Positions 21,973 to 32,551 of a stretch of 64,000 nt of DNA are shown in pieces. The DNA comes from Ailanthus altissimus. Taxonomy: Eukaryota; Streptophyta; Magnoliopsida; Sapindales; Simaroubaceae. Position numbers and translations under genes: made by a program. The first letter of the stretch is position 1. Every line of letters begins with the position of its first letter. The notes beneath the pieces were generated by a model. It saw nothing but the letters and a program-made list of their open reading frames with translations, searched no databases and was not told the origin of the DNA. The stretch is taken from the NCBI GenBank assembly GCA_946807835.1, contig OX327696.1, positions 6,894,501 through 6,958,500 on the forward strand. Direction: 5' to 3'.

Positions 21973-23095
21973 CATCGCAGAGAAAACAGTTAGACTTCGG
22001 ACCATTACCTCTATGGCCGTTGCGTTTCTGCTCCTTCCACTTGGGCGGTTTGCCTTTCTCCTCCTTGCTCTCCGGAGGCTGAAACTCTTTAGCTTCCCCA
22101 CCCTTACTGTGATTAGGTTTAGAATTCTTGGACTTTCCCGAATCCCCTTTGCGGTAATCCATGAGCGTCTCCGCCATTGTAAGGGCGTCGGATATATTCT
22201 GCACTCCACGCTGCTTCAACTCATTGGCTGCCCAGGATTGTAACCCATCCAGGAAATTGAACAACAAGTCCTCCTTACTCATGTTGTGGATCTGCAACAT
22301 CAACAAAGAGTACTCCTCCACGTACTCCCCAATGGACTTTGTTTGTTTCAACTCCTTCAACCGCTTACGAGCGTCATGCGCCACATTCTCCGGATAGAAT
22401 TGGCGCTTTAACTCCCGTTGCAATTCTTCCCATGTGTCTATGGTGCAGGTACCCTTGCGAATCTCCTCGCTTTTCCTACGCCACCACAGAATTGCATGAT
22501 CGGAAAGGTATAAAATTACGGTACTTACCTTGTGTTCGTCCCGCACGCCCATAGCGCCGAAATACCTCTCCATTTGCCAAAAGAAGTTGTCAAGCTCCTT
22601 GGCATCCCGTATGCCGCTAAACTCTTTCGGTTTAGGGGCCTCGACCCTTGGTGCAGCCACCGCAGTTTGACTAGCTACGCCATTAGCGACCGCTCGCTTG
22701 CACAACACCACATCCTCCTTAACATCTTCAAACCCCTTTCGTAGCTCTTCTACTTAGGCTTGAACTTTGTCCATGGTGTTGTAAACCTTCTCCTGAAAAG
22801 CCTTGATCCAGTCCCGTTGCTTGACAGCATGCTCGTCAATGGAGCTTTCGATTAGGGAACGCAGCTCGTCTCCTTGAGTATCGAGGCCTACCTCGACATT
22901 CTGGACTTGCTCTTCCAACTCCCCAAGGCGGTCCGTCGCCTTGTTCACAGCACCTCCGAGCTTCATAACCATGTCCCCGAGATCATGGTTCGGATCAACA
23001 AACTTTTCTGGAGAAATACTCCCATGTCTCCTAGCTTTGGGGTCTCTACCCTTCCCTTGAGTAATCCCCGATGTTCCAGCAACTTCCTTCACCAT
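21973..23095 (-). pseudogene. Chromovirus gag, interrupted
   Basis: The frame starts at ATG 23095 (MVKEVAGTSG), just after the PBS; longer readings start inside the LTR and are unlikely. A coiled region comes first (about 22860-22960 codes for LGELEEQVQNVEVG), then one in-frame stop at 22754-22756, then the conserved gag core (KEFSGIRDAKELDNFFWQME, ILWWRR, LKRQFYPENVAHDARKRLKE). It ends in the first half of a zinc knuckle (NCFLCDGD) exactly where the Athila-like element is inserted; the second half lies next to 12830. The stop and the insertion make it non-functional. Confidence 0.85.
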
Positions 23096-23108
23096 TTTCT
23101 TTGAACCC

Positions 23109-23120
23109 GCTCTGATACCA
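23109..23120 (-). promoter_or_regulatory. Primer-binding site of the chromovirus
   Basis: Minus-strand TGGTATCAGAGC, initiator-Met tRNA type, two bases inside the LTR border. Confidence 0.85.
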
Positions 23121-23122
23121 CT

Positions 23123-23653
23123 TGTCACGACCCGATTTCTCAAAACCGTGCGGCCTTAGACACTTGCTAGTGCTAAGCAGCCTACAAGACCCCAATAACC
23201 AAAGAAAGAGATGAAGAAGAAACACACCAAGTGTTTGAGAGAATGCTCTCGGATTTTATTACTAAAGAGAGATTACAAAGCTATACAATTACAAGCTAAG
23301 AGTATTTCTACAATTTGAAGGATGGTTTCTCAAATGAGAACTCCACCTATTTATAGCTAAAGCTATATACAATGAACGGCTAGGATTAACTCTAATCTAA
23401 TGGTCCACATCTAAAGAGGAGAATATGCTAGGAATATTCCAAAAGATGCCAACTATCAAGAGTATATCCAAAGGAATATGCATTTTCTAGATTATTCTCC
23501 CACCTACCACATTAATGTGGCCTCAACCCAACTCCAATGGGCCTTCTAGAAGCTCTAGCCCATTTAATTAAAAATGAACTAAGACACCCCATTGGTAGTC
23601 TTGTCGCGCGCTAAATACTCAAGTAATTACTTGAGAATATTTGGGGCGTGACA
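23123..23653 (-). repeat. 5' LTR of the chromovirus
   Basis: 531 bp, TGTCACGACCC to GGGCGTGACA, matching 11478-12009. Differences between the pair are mostly C/T and G/A changes, as expected for methylated transposon DNA. CCAAG at 23654-23658 is the right target duplication. Confidence 0.92.
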
Positions 23654-23658
23654 CCAAG

Positions 23659-24120
23659 CACGGTTGCCTAGCCCCGGCCTCAGTTCATTGCTACAACACG
23701 AAGTTGTGTTGTGCAATAGACCTGTTTTATTTAATTTTTTTACAACTAAAAACCGTTGATCAAACGGTATTTTTTTAGGGGGAAGGTGGGTGCCTATAAA
23801 ATGACCTATAATAAAAATTTCTTTTCTTTCACAGATGACCATTCACCACCTACTGCTTTCTGCTCTTTTCGCTTTCTTAAGTCAATGACCATTCACCACT
23901 TACTGCTCGTGGTGGGGTCACCCCGAATTTGTTCATATCTTCGTAGATCGTTGTGCAACATTAATTCACGTACATGATTAAAACACACGTCTATTTCATT
24001 TTTGTTTTTATTTCTGGACCCACTGTTCCAGCAACTTCGAAATTGGTGCAATCACACGTCCGACAATACCGACACAATATGCTACACCACCACCGACAAA
24101 TTATTATTATTACTATTTTT
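23659..24120. repeat. Fragment of the local duplicated block
   Basis: 23800-24090 repeats phrases of the blocks at 5060-5260 and 57100-57310: a pyrimidine tract ending CACAG at about 23833, ATGACCATTCACCACC twice within 60 bp, TTTGTTCATATCTTC and the TGCACGTACA-like phrase. The internal doubling of the CCATTCACCAC phrase (23839 and 23889) is specific to this copy. No gene. Confidence 0.55.
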
Positions 24121-24339
24121 TTTAACTTTGAGAAGCGAAGGTATAAATATATTACAAATTTTAATATTTAACTTTTAAATAGAATAAAAAAATAAAATAA
24201 TATTAAAAAATAAAATAAAATAATCAAATAAATATTTAAAAATAATAAAATATCTAAAAATCTTTATAAATAAATTTAAAAAAGAATAAAAAATTTAAAA
24301 AAATTTAAAAAAATTAAAAATTTAAATAATAAAAAATAA
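24121..24339. other. Very AT-rich spacer
   Basis: Almost pure A/T with AAAATA/TTTAAA runs and no gene. It borders the left arm of the foldback repeat. Confidence 0.5.
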
Positions 24340-25365
24340 GAATAATATCATCAATACCTTAAGTTATAATTTAATTACAACAATATCCACAAGTTTAAAA
24401 ATTTAATTTTAATGTCTAATTGTTTATTAAAATAGGCAAAAATACCCAATCATTAAAGATTTCTTGTTAAGATTGACAGATACAAAGATAATCTTGACAT
24501 AATATAATTCAAAAATTATTAATATACTAATATAATATAATATAATATAATATAATATAATAAAATTTTAAAAAAATAAAGAAAAAAGAAGGTAATACAG
24601 CCATTTGGCCAAGTTCAGGCGACCATAATGGCCTCCAGGCGTTTATTTGGCCTTTCATTTTTTCTAATTTTTTTTTATTAATTTTCATATTTATTTTGAA
24701 AGATTTTTATATGTTATATTATTTTATTAATTTTTTTATTTTAATTATTTAAAAAGTCAAAATATTAAAATTTATGTAAGTCAATCTCGTTAAGCGTGTA
24801 AAAGGTAAAACGATCATTTAACATTGATTAACAAAGAATTTGTTTAACTTAATGAAATATTCTTGACGTTTAGACATTAGTGCCTATTTTGATAATAAAA
24901 AATTAGGTACAAACGTCGAATTTTTAAATTTGTAGGTATTGTTACAATTAAGCCATAACTTAAGGGTGTTGATGATAATAATCATAAAAAATATTTATAA
25001 AATAATAAATTAATTAACATTTTTTAAAATCTTTAAAAATAAATTAGAAAAATAATAAAAAATTTTAAAAAAGTTAATAAATAATAAATAATTAAAAACA
25101 TTTAAAGGAACCAGGCACCCATTTGACCTCCTGTTCTAGTGGCCGCTAGTTGCATCAGCGTTGTTGGACTGCGGCCATTTTGTCTGCCAATGCAAGCGGC
25201 CAAATTAGACATGATTATCCTTGGTTGTCAATTTTAATGATAAATTATTGATATTTTGATATTTTTGCCTATTTTAAAAAAATATTTGGCACAATTGTTA
25301 ATTTTTTAAACTTTTAGGTATTGTTGTAATTAAGTCATACCTCAAGAATATTAATAATAATATTC
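24340..25365. repeat. Foldback repeat: two inverted arms plus a third arm
   Basis: An arm at about 24345-24480 (ATCATCAATACCTTAAG ... AAAATAGGCA) is the inverse of 24841-24982 (TGCCTATTTTG ... CTTAAGGGTGTTGATGAT). A third copy at 25261-25360 has the same orientation as the second. Between arms lie two GC-richer patches (24596-24660 and 25105-25205), both containing GGCC words. No coding frame. The long arms suggest a foldback or MULE-type miniature element that duplicated its right half; no target duplication was identified. Confidence 0.65.
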
Positions 25366-25800
25366 TCAAAAGTTTTATTATTGAGTTGTTAATAAAAATA
25401 TTAAATAATTATTTTTTTATAACTTTTTTTACTTGTTGAATTTTATTAAGTAAAAAGAGTAATATTATACTTTTTAAATGATATATTAAATTTTTTATTT
25501 TAAATTAGTGTATCAAATAATTATTTTGTGATAAAATAATAAAATTTTTAAAATCAATCATTATACTATTTCACAATCTAATAATTATATAACATATTAT
25601 TTAAAATAAAAAATTTAAAAAAGAAATGTAATATTATTTTAAATAGAAAAAAAAACATTAATTAAAAAATTAAATACCCTAATTGTGACATGTGGATAAG
25701 GCACCTCAAAGCAATCACTCAAAGCAAAAACCTATAATAATAAAACACGTTTCAAATTGTACATATCAAGGAATTGTCATTGTGCTAATAATTATGCATA
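25366..25800. other. AT-rich sequence, no gene seen
   Basis: Only A/T-rich spacer with short palindromic words such as TATTATTTAAAATAAAA. Nothing recognisable. Confidence 0.5.
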
Positions 25801-27047
25801 TAATTTAAAATGTGTTGCTCGTGAATAATATTATAAGACAAAAAATGAAAAAGAAAGGAGAATAAAACAAACCTAATAATGATATGGATAATTCGAGCTG
25901 AGCCCACCAGCAGGAAGGGTTTTCACCCAACCAGAATCAGGTGGTGCGAGTCGATCTCAGACATGGTGAGCTAAATTTATAACAAATAATTAAAGTAGCT
26001 CTATAAAATTTATAATAGTACACAAAATAATTGATTCGCTGATTGATTTTTCCAGTCCATCTTACTAATAAAAAAAATTGTGCTTATTCAAAATTTGGAT
26101 CATATGTTCAATAAAAAATAAAAAAAAATAGTTGAATTTTAGTGTATAACCTTTTATGTACAAAAACTTATTTAAAAGAAAAAAGTTTGTATGTATAAAA
26201 ATTTGTTCTTTTCATGTCAATTTTTTAAAAATAATATAAATTTTTATAAAAATAAAAAATAAAGAAACCTTTTTAATACTGATATTACTTTAAATTATAT
26301 TAGTGATATTTCATCAATATACAATTAAAATCATCGAAAGTATGACTATAAAACTCTAAAGAAAAAAAAAAAAGACTTATTTTTATTTATCAGACTATAT
26401 CAATCACCATTCAAGTAGTACTTGTGGTGGGATCGACCCGAATTTGTTCATATCCTCAGGTTTTGTTTACTGCTCACAGAATATTTTTTACCGTTGTTTT
26501 TATTTTTGTTTTTATTTCTGGACCCACCGTTAAGATTGATGACGTTTGTAGAGATAAAGTTTGGGATTGGAACATTAATTTAGAATCGTCCAATATAGAT
26601 GGACGTGGGTTCAATATAGATTTAACAACTTCGAAATTTGTGCAATCACACGTCGGACGGGACCTACACAATTTCCTAAACTCACCGACAAGTTATTATT
26701 ATTATTTTACTGTTCACACTTTTTTTAATCCTTTTTTTTAAATTCATGTTCTTAGATCATTGTGCTGCATTAATGCACGTACAAATAGTTCATCGTGATT
26801 AAAACACATGTCTATTTTATTGTTATTTTTTTTATTTCTTGGCCACTGTTAAGATTTGTGACGTGTGTGGAGATGAGCTTTGTGTTTGGATATGTTATCC
26901 GTTCTTTATGCAACTATTGTCAACGTGACTAAATTATGACAAAAGCAAATCACATATCTTTGCTTTTTATTTCTTGGCCAACTATTAAGATTGTGACGTG
27001 CGAGGGATGAGTTTTTGGAACATTAATTTAGCATCGTCCAAGAGAAG
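25801..27047. repeat. Dispersed local repeat block, interrupted by the Copia element
   Basis: Contains the GAGCCCACCAG core (25903), the GATTTTTCCAGTCCATC phrase (26045), the CACCATTCAAGTAGTAC phrase (26406), and at 26846-26960 a stretch nearly identical to 39280-39385 upstream of Kunitz gene 3. The sequence to 27047 continues at 32552 after the Copia insertion, as shown by the uninterrupted copies at 779 and 54838. Confidence 0.65.
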
Positions 27048-27765
27048 TGCAGAAGCGGAAGCACATAAATAAGTTAAATAATTTATTTAAGTAATATAAT
27101 AATATAAAATGAATTATTAAGAAATAAAAAAAAAAAGAGAAAGAAGAACACACAAAGAATTACGTGGTTTGGTAATTTACTTACGTTTACAGCGGATTAA
27201 GATCACACTTTTTTCTTATTATGAATCACAAGACAATCACAAAGTATGCCTATAATAAGAAAAATCACAAAGAAAACTTTCTCTTATTCTCTAGGGATTT
27301 TCTCTCACAAAGAACCACTAAGAATAATCACTAAAATTATTGTTGATCACCAAGATGTGTTTATAAGCCAATTGATAGGCTTTATATAGGCATTGAGACG
27401 TCCTAGGTTTTTCCTATACGTGTGGGAGTCATATTAGGGAGTCCTAAAATAAGTGGGAGACGAAATTAGGAAGTTTCCTAATTTCGGGATACTGTTCCCG
27501 TGTCCAGCGCTGTAGTGCTGGGATCTCGTCGCTCCAGCGCTAGCGCGCTTCTGCTGAGCGCTGCGGCACTGGATTCATGGCGCTGCGGCGCTGAGTGTTC
27601 TGTTCTGGCGCCGCGGCGCTCACTCCTGGTCGCCGCGGCGCTGGTCGCATAGTGCACCTTCTCTTTTTCGCCTCCTCTCGTGTCCGTCTTCTATCCGTGT
27701 GCACCCTACACACTTGGCTTGATCCCCAAATCATATTCCAATGATTTTTAATCAATATTCTCACA
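27048..27765 (-). repeat. 3' LTR of the Copia element
   Basis: Starts TGCAGAAGCGG, ends TCTCACA. On minus the order is U3 with a GC-rich repeat array (27505-27648), a TATATAAAG box at about 27382-27388, then a transcribed R-U5. The right LTR lacks one array unit. Confidence 0.88.
27505..27648. repeat. GC-rich array of GCGCTG words in the LTR U3
   Basis: About ten copies of AGCGCT/GGCGCT words, many forming perfect 6-base palindromes, in an otherwise AT-rich LTR. The matching array in the other LTR is at 32312-32433 and is shorter by about 20 bp. It sits about 120 bp upstream of the TATA box on the element's strand. Short open frames across it give Ala/Leu/Ser-rich peptides and are not genes. 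Confidence 0.8.
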
Positions 27766-27835
27766 AATCCCCTCATTTATTCAAAATCAATCACAAAAGT
27801 AAATCGATCTCTCATTTTCGTATCTTCGGTCACCC

Positions 27836-28374
27836 TCACAAAGTAGTGACTCCGGTTAAGTCCTTGCATAGGACAAACTTAACCGAGGCCAGTGGCTTAG
27901 TCAACATATCAGCAGGGTTTTTAGATGACGCTATCTTTGTCAAACTAACTTCACCACTTTGGACAACTTCACGAATGTAATGAAGCCTCATATCAATGTG
28001 TTTCAACCTCTCATGGAATACTTGATGCTTGCTTAGGTGTATGGCACTCTGGCTGTCACAGTATACATCAGTGTTTACATCTTTATGAGCCAATATCTCT
28101 GCGCATATGCCTTTTAACCACACGGCCTCCTTTATAGCTCCACCAACAGCTATGTACTCTGCCTCTGTGGTAGAAAGTGCAACTACATGTTATAGAACTG
28201 ATCTCCAACATACACTACACCCAAACACTGTGAATACGTAGCCCGTCAACGATCTTCTCTTGTCAAGATCACCTGTATAATCTGAGTCTATGTACCCTCT
28301 TACTATTTATTGCTGTCCTCGTCCCTCTTATACACCAACCCGTGATTCGACGTTCCCTTGAGATATCTCAGAAT
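27836..28374 (-). pseudogene. Copia RT connection and RNase H part
   Basis: 27836-28123 codes for the RNase H end (DVYCDSQSAIHLSKHQVFHE, YIREVV, ADMLTKPL), a hallmark of Copia. 28124-28374 reads the same domain with stops (near 28190 and 28300). The catalytic motif DSQSA is intact, but the frame is not continuous with RT. Confidence 0.85.
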
Positions 28375-29450
28375 TCACTTTACTGCAAGCCAGTGATCTT
28401 TACTCGGATTCGCCATGTATCTACTCACCACACTCACAGCCTGTGCTATGTCTGGTCTTGTGCAAACCATTGTATACATGATGCTCCCCAGAGTGCTTGC
28501 ATACGGTACTTTGCTTATCTGCAGTTTCTCATCCTCGGATGTCGGTGATTGTGTTGCTGACAGTCTGAAATGGATGGCCAAAGGAGTAGAGACAGCCTTC
28601 GCGTTTGACATACCGAACTTCTCCAGACTTTTGACTATATATCGCTGTTGGGACAAGAAGATAACATCTCTTCTTTCCCTCACAATGTCTATACCCAAAA
28701 TTTTCTTCGCTGCTCCCAAATCCTTCATTTCAAACTCGCCACTTAACTGCTTCTTGAAGTTTTGTATTTCTTCCATATTCTTGCATGCGATCAACATATC
28801 ATCGACGTATAGAAGCAAATACATCATCCCATAACTCATGTTCTTGAAGTACACACATCCATCATACTTGCTCCTACTAAAGCCACAAGCCATCATAAAC
28901 TCATCAAATCTCCTATACCACTGTCTAGGTGATTGCTTTAACCCGTATAATGACTTCTTTAGCAAACAAGCATGATCTTCTTTACCGGGCTCCTCGAACC
29001 CTTGCGGCTGTGCCATGTATATTGTTTCTTCAAGCTCTCCATGTAGAAAAGCTGTCTTTACATCCATCTGCTCTAGATGTAAATCAAGGTTTGCACACAT
29101 AACTAATAAATCTTAATAGATGTGTGCTTGACAACTGGAGAGAATATCTCATGAAAATCGACTCCCTCTCTCTGAGTAAAACCTTGTGCTACTAACGTAG
29201 CCTTAAATCTCATAGGCTCAATCCTCGGTATCCCCTACTTTACCTTATACACCAACTTGCACTCGACTAACTTCTTTTGAGGTCTCTCCACCAACTTCCA
29301 GGTATTGTTCTTCCTAAGAGAACAAATTTCTTCTTCCATAGCCTGCTGCCATTCTTTTTTGTTTTCACTCTTCATAGCCTCACCATATGTCCTAGGCTCA
29401 TCATACTCAAGAGTGTAAGCAGATTTAAAAGCATGAGCAACTAAGTCTGC
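28375..29450 (-). pseudogene. Copia reverse transcriptase
   Basis: 28375-29100 is a 241-codon open stretch with the finger/palm motifs MDVKTAFLHGELEE, SLYGLKQSPRQWY and the catalytic YVDD (LLLYVDDMLIACKN), then KILGIDIVR and YASTLGSIMY. The N-terminal RT part (29101-29450) is still readable (region coding [16 protein letters not shown]) but separated by a stop near 29112. The wording of the motifs fits the Tork/Tnt1 side of Copia, a tentative lineage call. Confidence 0.88.
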
Positions 29451-29795
29451 TTATGCATACCTGACTGGTGGGTTAATCGTTTTCCTTAGCCTGTCTCTAG
29501 CAAGCTGGTACTCTTCAAGTTCCAACTCAGGAGTTCTAGTCTTCTTTTGGGTGGACTTGGAGGAACACGCCGGTGTTCTTGGTTCATCTTCAAGAATTTC
29601 CTTGTTGAAGTGTTGATCTGGGGGCATATCAGATCCGTTTTCAGGCGCTACTTCAACTTCTATTGACTCGAGTGCTGAGTTTTCCTTGGTCACAGGTTCT
29701 TCTTTCTCATCTACTTGGGAGGTTTTCAACATCGTCATCTCATCGAACGTCACATCACGGCTTATGATACTCCTTGGAGGTGTTAAGTCTTTACA
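29451..29795 (-). pseudogene. Copia linker between integrase and RT
   Basis: A 100-codon acidic, low-complexity frame (TFDEMTMLKTS ... EEYQLARDRLR) that joins integrase to RT in the polyprotein. This linker is normally variable; a stop at about 29794 separates it from integrase. Confidence 0.7.
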
Positions 29796-31100
29796 TCACA
29801 CATTGTATCCTTTTACTCCTTTGGGATATCCTATGAATACCCCTTTGATAGCTCTAGGTTCCAACTTCTCCTCCTTAACATGTACAAAGGCAGGGCAACC
29901 AAATATTCTAAGATGGTCATACTTTGGAGGATTGCCAGACCATTTCTCTTCTGGCGTCTTGAAGTCAATTGCTGAGGAGGGACTTCTGTTTATCAAGTAA
30001 GCAACAGTCACTACAGCTTCTCCCCAGAATGTCTTGGACATCTTCGCATTGGTAAGCATGCATCTAACCCTTTCAAGTAGGGTCCTGTTCATCCTCTCAA
30101 CTACCCCATTCTGTTGCGGTGTTGATCTTACTATTCTGTGCCTTGCAATCCCATGCTTAGCACAAAACTCATCAAACTCTCTGTTGCAAAACTCGAGGCC
30201 GTTGTCAGTTCTCAACCTCTTCACTCTTTTGCCAGTTTGATTCTCAACAAGAGCCTTCCAAGTCTTAAACACATCAAATACTTGATCCTTACTCTTCAAC
30301 ACATAGACCCACAGCTTCCTCGAATAGTCATCAATCAAGCTGAGAAAATATCTAGCACTACCACGAGTAGCTGTCTGAGCTGGTCCCCAAAGATCCGAGT
30401 GTATGTAGTCAAGAGTGGTCTTAGTCTTATGCTCACCGGTACTGAACCTCACTCTATGTGCTTTCCCTAGCACAAAATGCTCACAAAACTCCAAGGGCTG
30501 GAACTTATCCTCACCAAACGCCTTTTGACTATATAACTCCTTTAGGTTTCTCTCGCCTAAGTGTGCCAGTCTAAGATGCCATAACTTGGTTTGCATACTC
30601 TCATCATCTACAGAGAATAGTGCAGAACCACTCACGACTTCACCCTTCAGCATATAAACACCTTTGTGCTTCTCTCCTCTCATCACCACCATGGAACCTC
30701 TCAAAACTCTTAAAATCCCTCCATCGATCCTGATGGAACACCCATTCTGGTCTAAAGTCCCTAGTGAGATCAAGTTTCTCTTCAAGTCAGGAACATACCT
30801 TACATCTGTCAACTCTCTCACTCGCCCATCATGCAGCCTAAGCTTAACACTACAAATTTCCATCATTTGACATGCAACGTCATTACCCATTAAGACCTTA
30901 CCACCACTAATAGGCTGGGAATTTGTAAACCAAAACTTGTGCGGGCACATGTGAAAAGTAAAACCAGAATCTAAAACCCATTGTTCAGAGTTTATACCAT
31001 CAGTAGCGATGAATGTCTCTGCGCTGTCACAGCTATCATCATAGGCAAGCGCAGCATCCGCTTTCTTCTTGTCCTATGCTTTCTTCTCAGGACAGTTTTT
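29796..31100 (-). pseudogene. Copia protease and integrase
   Basis: 29796-30950 is open for 384 codons. It opens within the protease tail (NLISLGTLDQNG), then the integrase zinc finger (LWHLRLAHLG with both His, then CEH-F where the second Cys has become Phe), and the catalytic core with all three acidic residues visible (IHSDLWGP, RTDNGLEFC, NGVVERMNRTLLE), then the GYPKGVKGY end. The protease active site (WVLDSGFTFHM) lies just upstream near 30970-31000. The Cys-to-Phe change should harm the zinc finger. Confidence 0.87.
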
Positions 31101-31836
31101 TATGAAGTGCCATTCTTTCTTGCAGTAATAGCACTTCCTAGGAGTCCTAGACTTTGACCTTGAGCCTTTTTTCTTCCCATCTCTATATGAGGGCCTTCCT
31201 CTTACAGATAAACTTTCTGCATTGCCTTCAGCCTGCTTTCCTAATAACTTTGAGTTTAATGATCATTTCACATCACTCATCGTTAAACTCTCTCTGCTGT
31301 AGAGTAACGTATCAACAAAACTCTCATAGCTCTTAGGGAGTGAACTCAGCAGAATAATTGCTCTATCTTCATCTTCTATCTTGATGTTGATAGACTCAAG
31401 ATCAAGGATGATCTTATTGAAGGCGTCTATATGATCTTTCATCGGCGTCCCCTCTGACATGGATAGCTAATACAGCTTCTTCTTTATATGTAGTCTGTTG
31501 GCCAACGATTTCCTCATATAAAGAGAGTCAAGCTTCTTCCAAAGATCTATTGTTGTCGTCTCACCTGCTACTTCCTTTAGTACTTCATCGCTCAATGACA
31601 GAACGATTATGCTATGAGCTCTTTCTTGAATGTCCCTTCTTTCTGCTTCAGCTCTAGATGACTTTGGCGTCTTCTCTTCATCACTAGATGGAGCTACAGT
31701 CTCCTCTAATGCCAAAACAAGTCTTTGGCTCACCAACAACACCTTAAGCTTCATCTTCCACAAATTGAAGTCATTCGTACCGTTGAATTTCCCTACCTCA
31801 TACTTAGGTGTGGCCTTGTCTGCTTAGAACCAAAGC
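31101..31836 (-). pseudogene. Copia gag with zinc knuckle
   Basis: Two open stretches (31467-31763 and 31263-31460) read a UBN2-type gag (TTIDLWKKLDSLYMRKSLAN; SMSEGTPMKDHIDAFNKIIL; LLSSLPKSYESFVDTLLY), followed at about 31090-31140 by a complete CCHC knuckle (CYYCKKEWHFIKNC). Stops near 31078, 31262 and 31466 break it. The first codons lie close to the PBS at 31835. Confidence 0.85.
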
Positions 31837-31846
31837 TCTGATATCA
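31835..31846 (-). promoter_or_regulatory. Primer-binding site of the Copia element
   Basis: Minus-strand TGATATCAGAGC, one change from the initiator-Met type TGGTATCAGAGC, beside the LTR border at 31850. Confidence 0.8.
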
Positions 31847-31849
31847 GTT

Positions 31850-32551
31850 TGTTGAAGCGGAAGTACACAAACAAAGCTAAACAATTTACCCAAATAATAT
31901 AATAATGCAAAACAAGTTATTAAGAAATAAAAGAGAGAAATGGGTAGAAGAAGAACACACAAAGAATTACGTGGTTCGGCAACTTGCCTACGTCCACGGC
32001 GGATCAAGATCACACTCTTCTCTTATTATGAATCACAAGACAACCACAAAGTATGCCTATTACAAGAAAGATCACAAAGAAAACTCTCTCTTACTCTCTA
32101 GGAAATTTCTTTCACAAAGAACCACTAAGAATAATCACTAAGATTATTGTTGATCACCAAGATGTGTTTACAAGCCAATTGATAGCCTTTATATAGGCTT
32201 TGGGACGTCCTAGGTTTTTCTTATACGTGTGGGAGTCGTATTAGGGAGTCCTAAAATAAGTGGGAGACGAAATTAGGAAGTTTCATAATTTCGGGATACT
32301 GTTCCCGTGTCTAGCGCTGCAGCGCTGGGATCTCGTCGCTCCAGCGCTGGCGCGCTTCTGCTGAGCGCTGCAGCACTGGATTCATGGTGCTGCGGCGCTG
32401 AGTGTTCTGTTCTGGCACCGCGGCGCTGGTCGCATGGTGTGCCTTTTCGTTTTTCATCTCCTCTCACATCCGTCTTTTATCCGTGTATACTCTATACACT
32501 TGATTTGATCTCCAAATTATATTCTAATAATTTTTAATCAATATTATCATA
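31850..32551 (-). repeat. 5' LTR of the Copia element
   Basis: Starts TGTTGAAGCGG and ends TATCATA, with the final CA mutated to TA. It aligns with 27048-27765 throughout except for loss of about 20 bp in the GC-rich array. TATA box on minus at about 32192-32198. Confidence 0.88.

Larger units (their letters stand above)
11478..23653 (-). mobile_element. Chromodomain Ty3/Gypsy element, internally deleted, host of a nested Athila-like element
   Basis: LTRs at 11478-12009 and 23123-23653, a Met-initiator PBS beside the right LTR, a PPT (GGTGGGGGAGAA on minus) beside the left LTR and a 5-bp target duplication with one mismatch define a complete insertion on the minus strand. Coding remnants are gag (right) and integrase tail plus chromodomain (left). 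Protease, reverse transcriptase, RNase H and the integrase core are gone. The 9.1-kb element at 12831-21967 sits inside its gag. About two dozen LTR differences by eye over 532 bp make it clearly older than its guest. Confidence 0.9.
27048..32551 (-). mobile_element. Full-length but defective Copia element
   Basis: Minus strand, LTRs 27048-27765 and 31850-32551, Met-initiator-type PBS, a PPT-like AATGAGGGGATT at about 27764-27775 (minus) and flanks AGAAG / AAAAA that are compatible with a decayed 5-bp duplication when compared with the empty site at 1 kb and 55 kb. Gag, zinc knuckle, protease, integrase, RT and RNase H are all recognisable in Copia order but split by stops and frameshifts. 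The LTRs differ clearly more than those of the two Gypsy elements, so this is an older insertion. Confidence 0.9.

Noticed and set aside
22001..22060. Possible tRNA-like or CRISPR-like repeat structures
   Set aside because: No cloverleaf or regularly spaced identical repeats were found anywhere; the tRNA-like words in the window are retrotransposon primer-binding sites.
21929..22744. Plus-strand open frames over gag
   Set aside because: Opposite-strand shadows of the chromovirus gag.
27540..27776. Ala/Arg-rich open frame in the Copia LTR (and its partner at 32273-32537)
   Set aside because: Produced by the GC-rich GCGCTG array; the two LTR copies do not keep the same frame.
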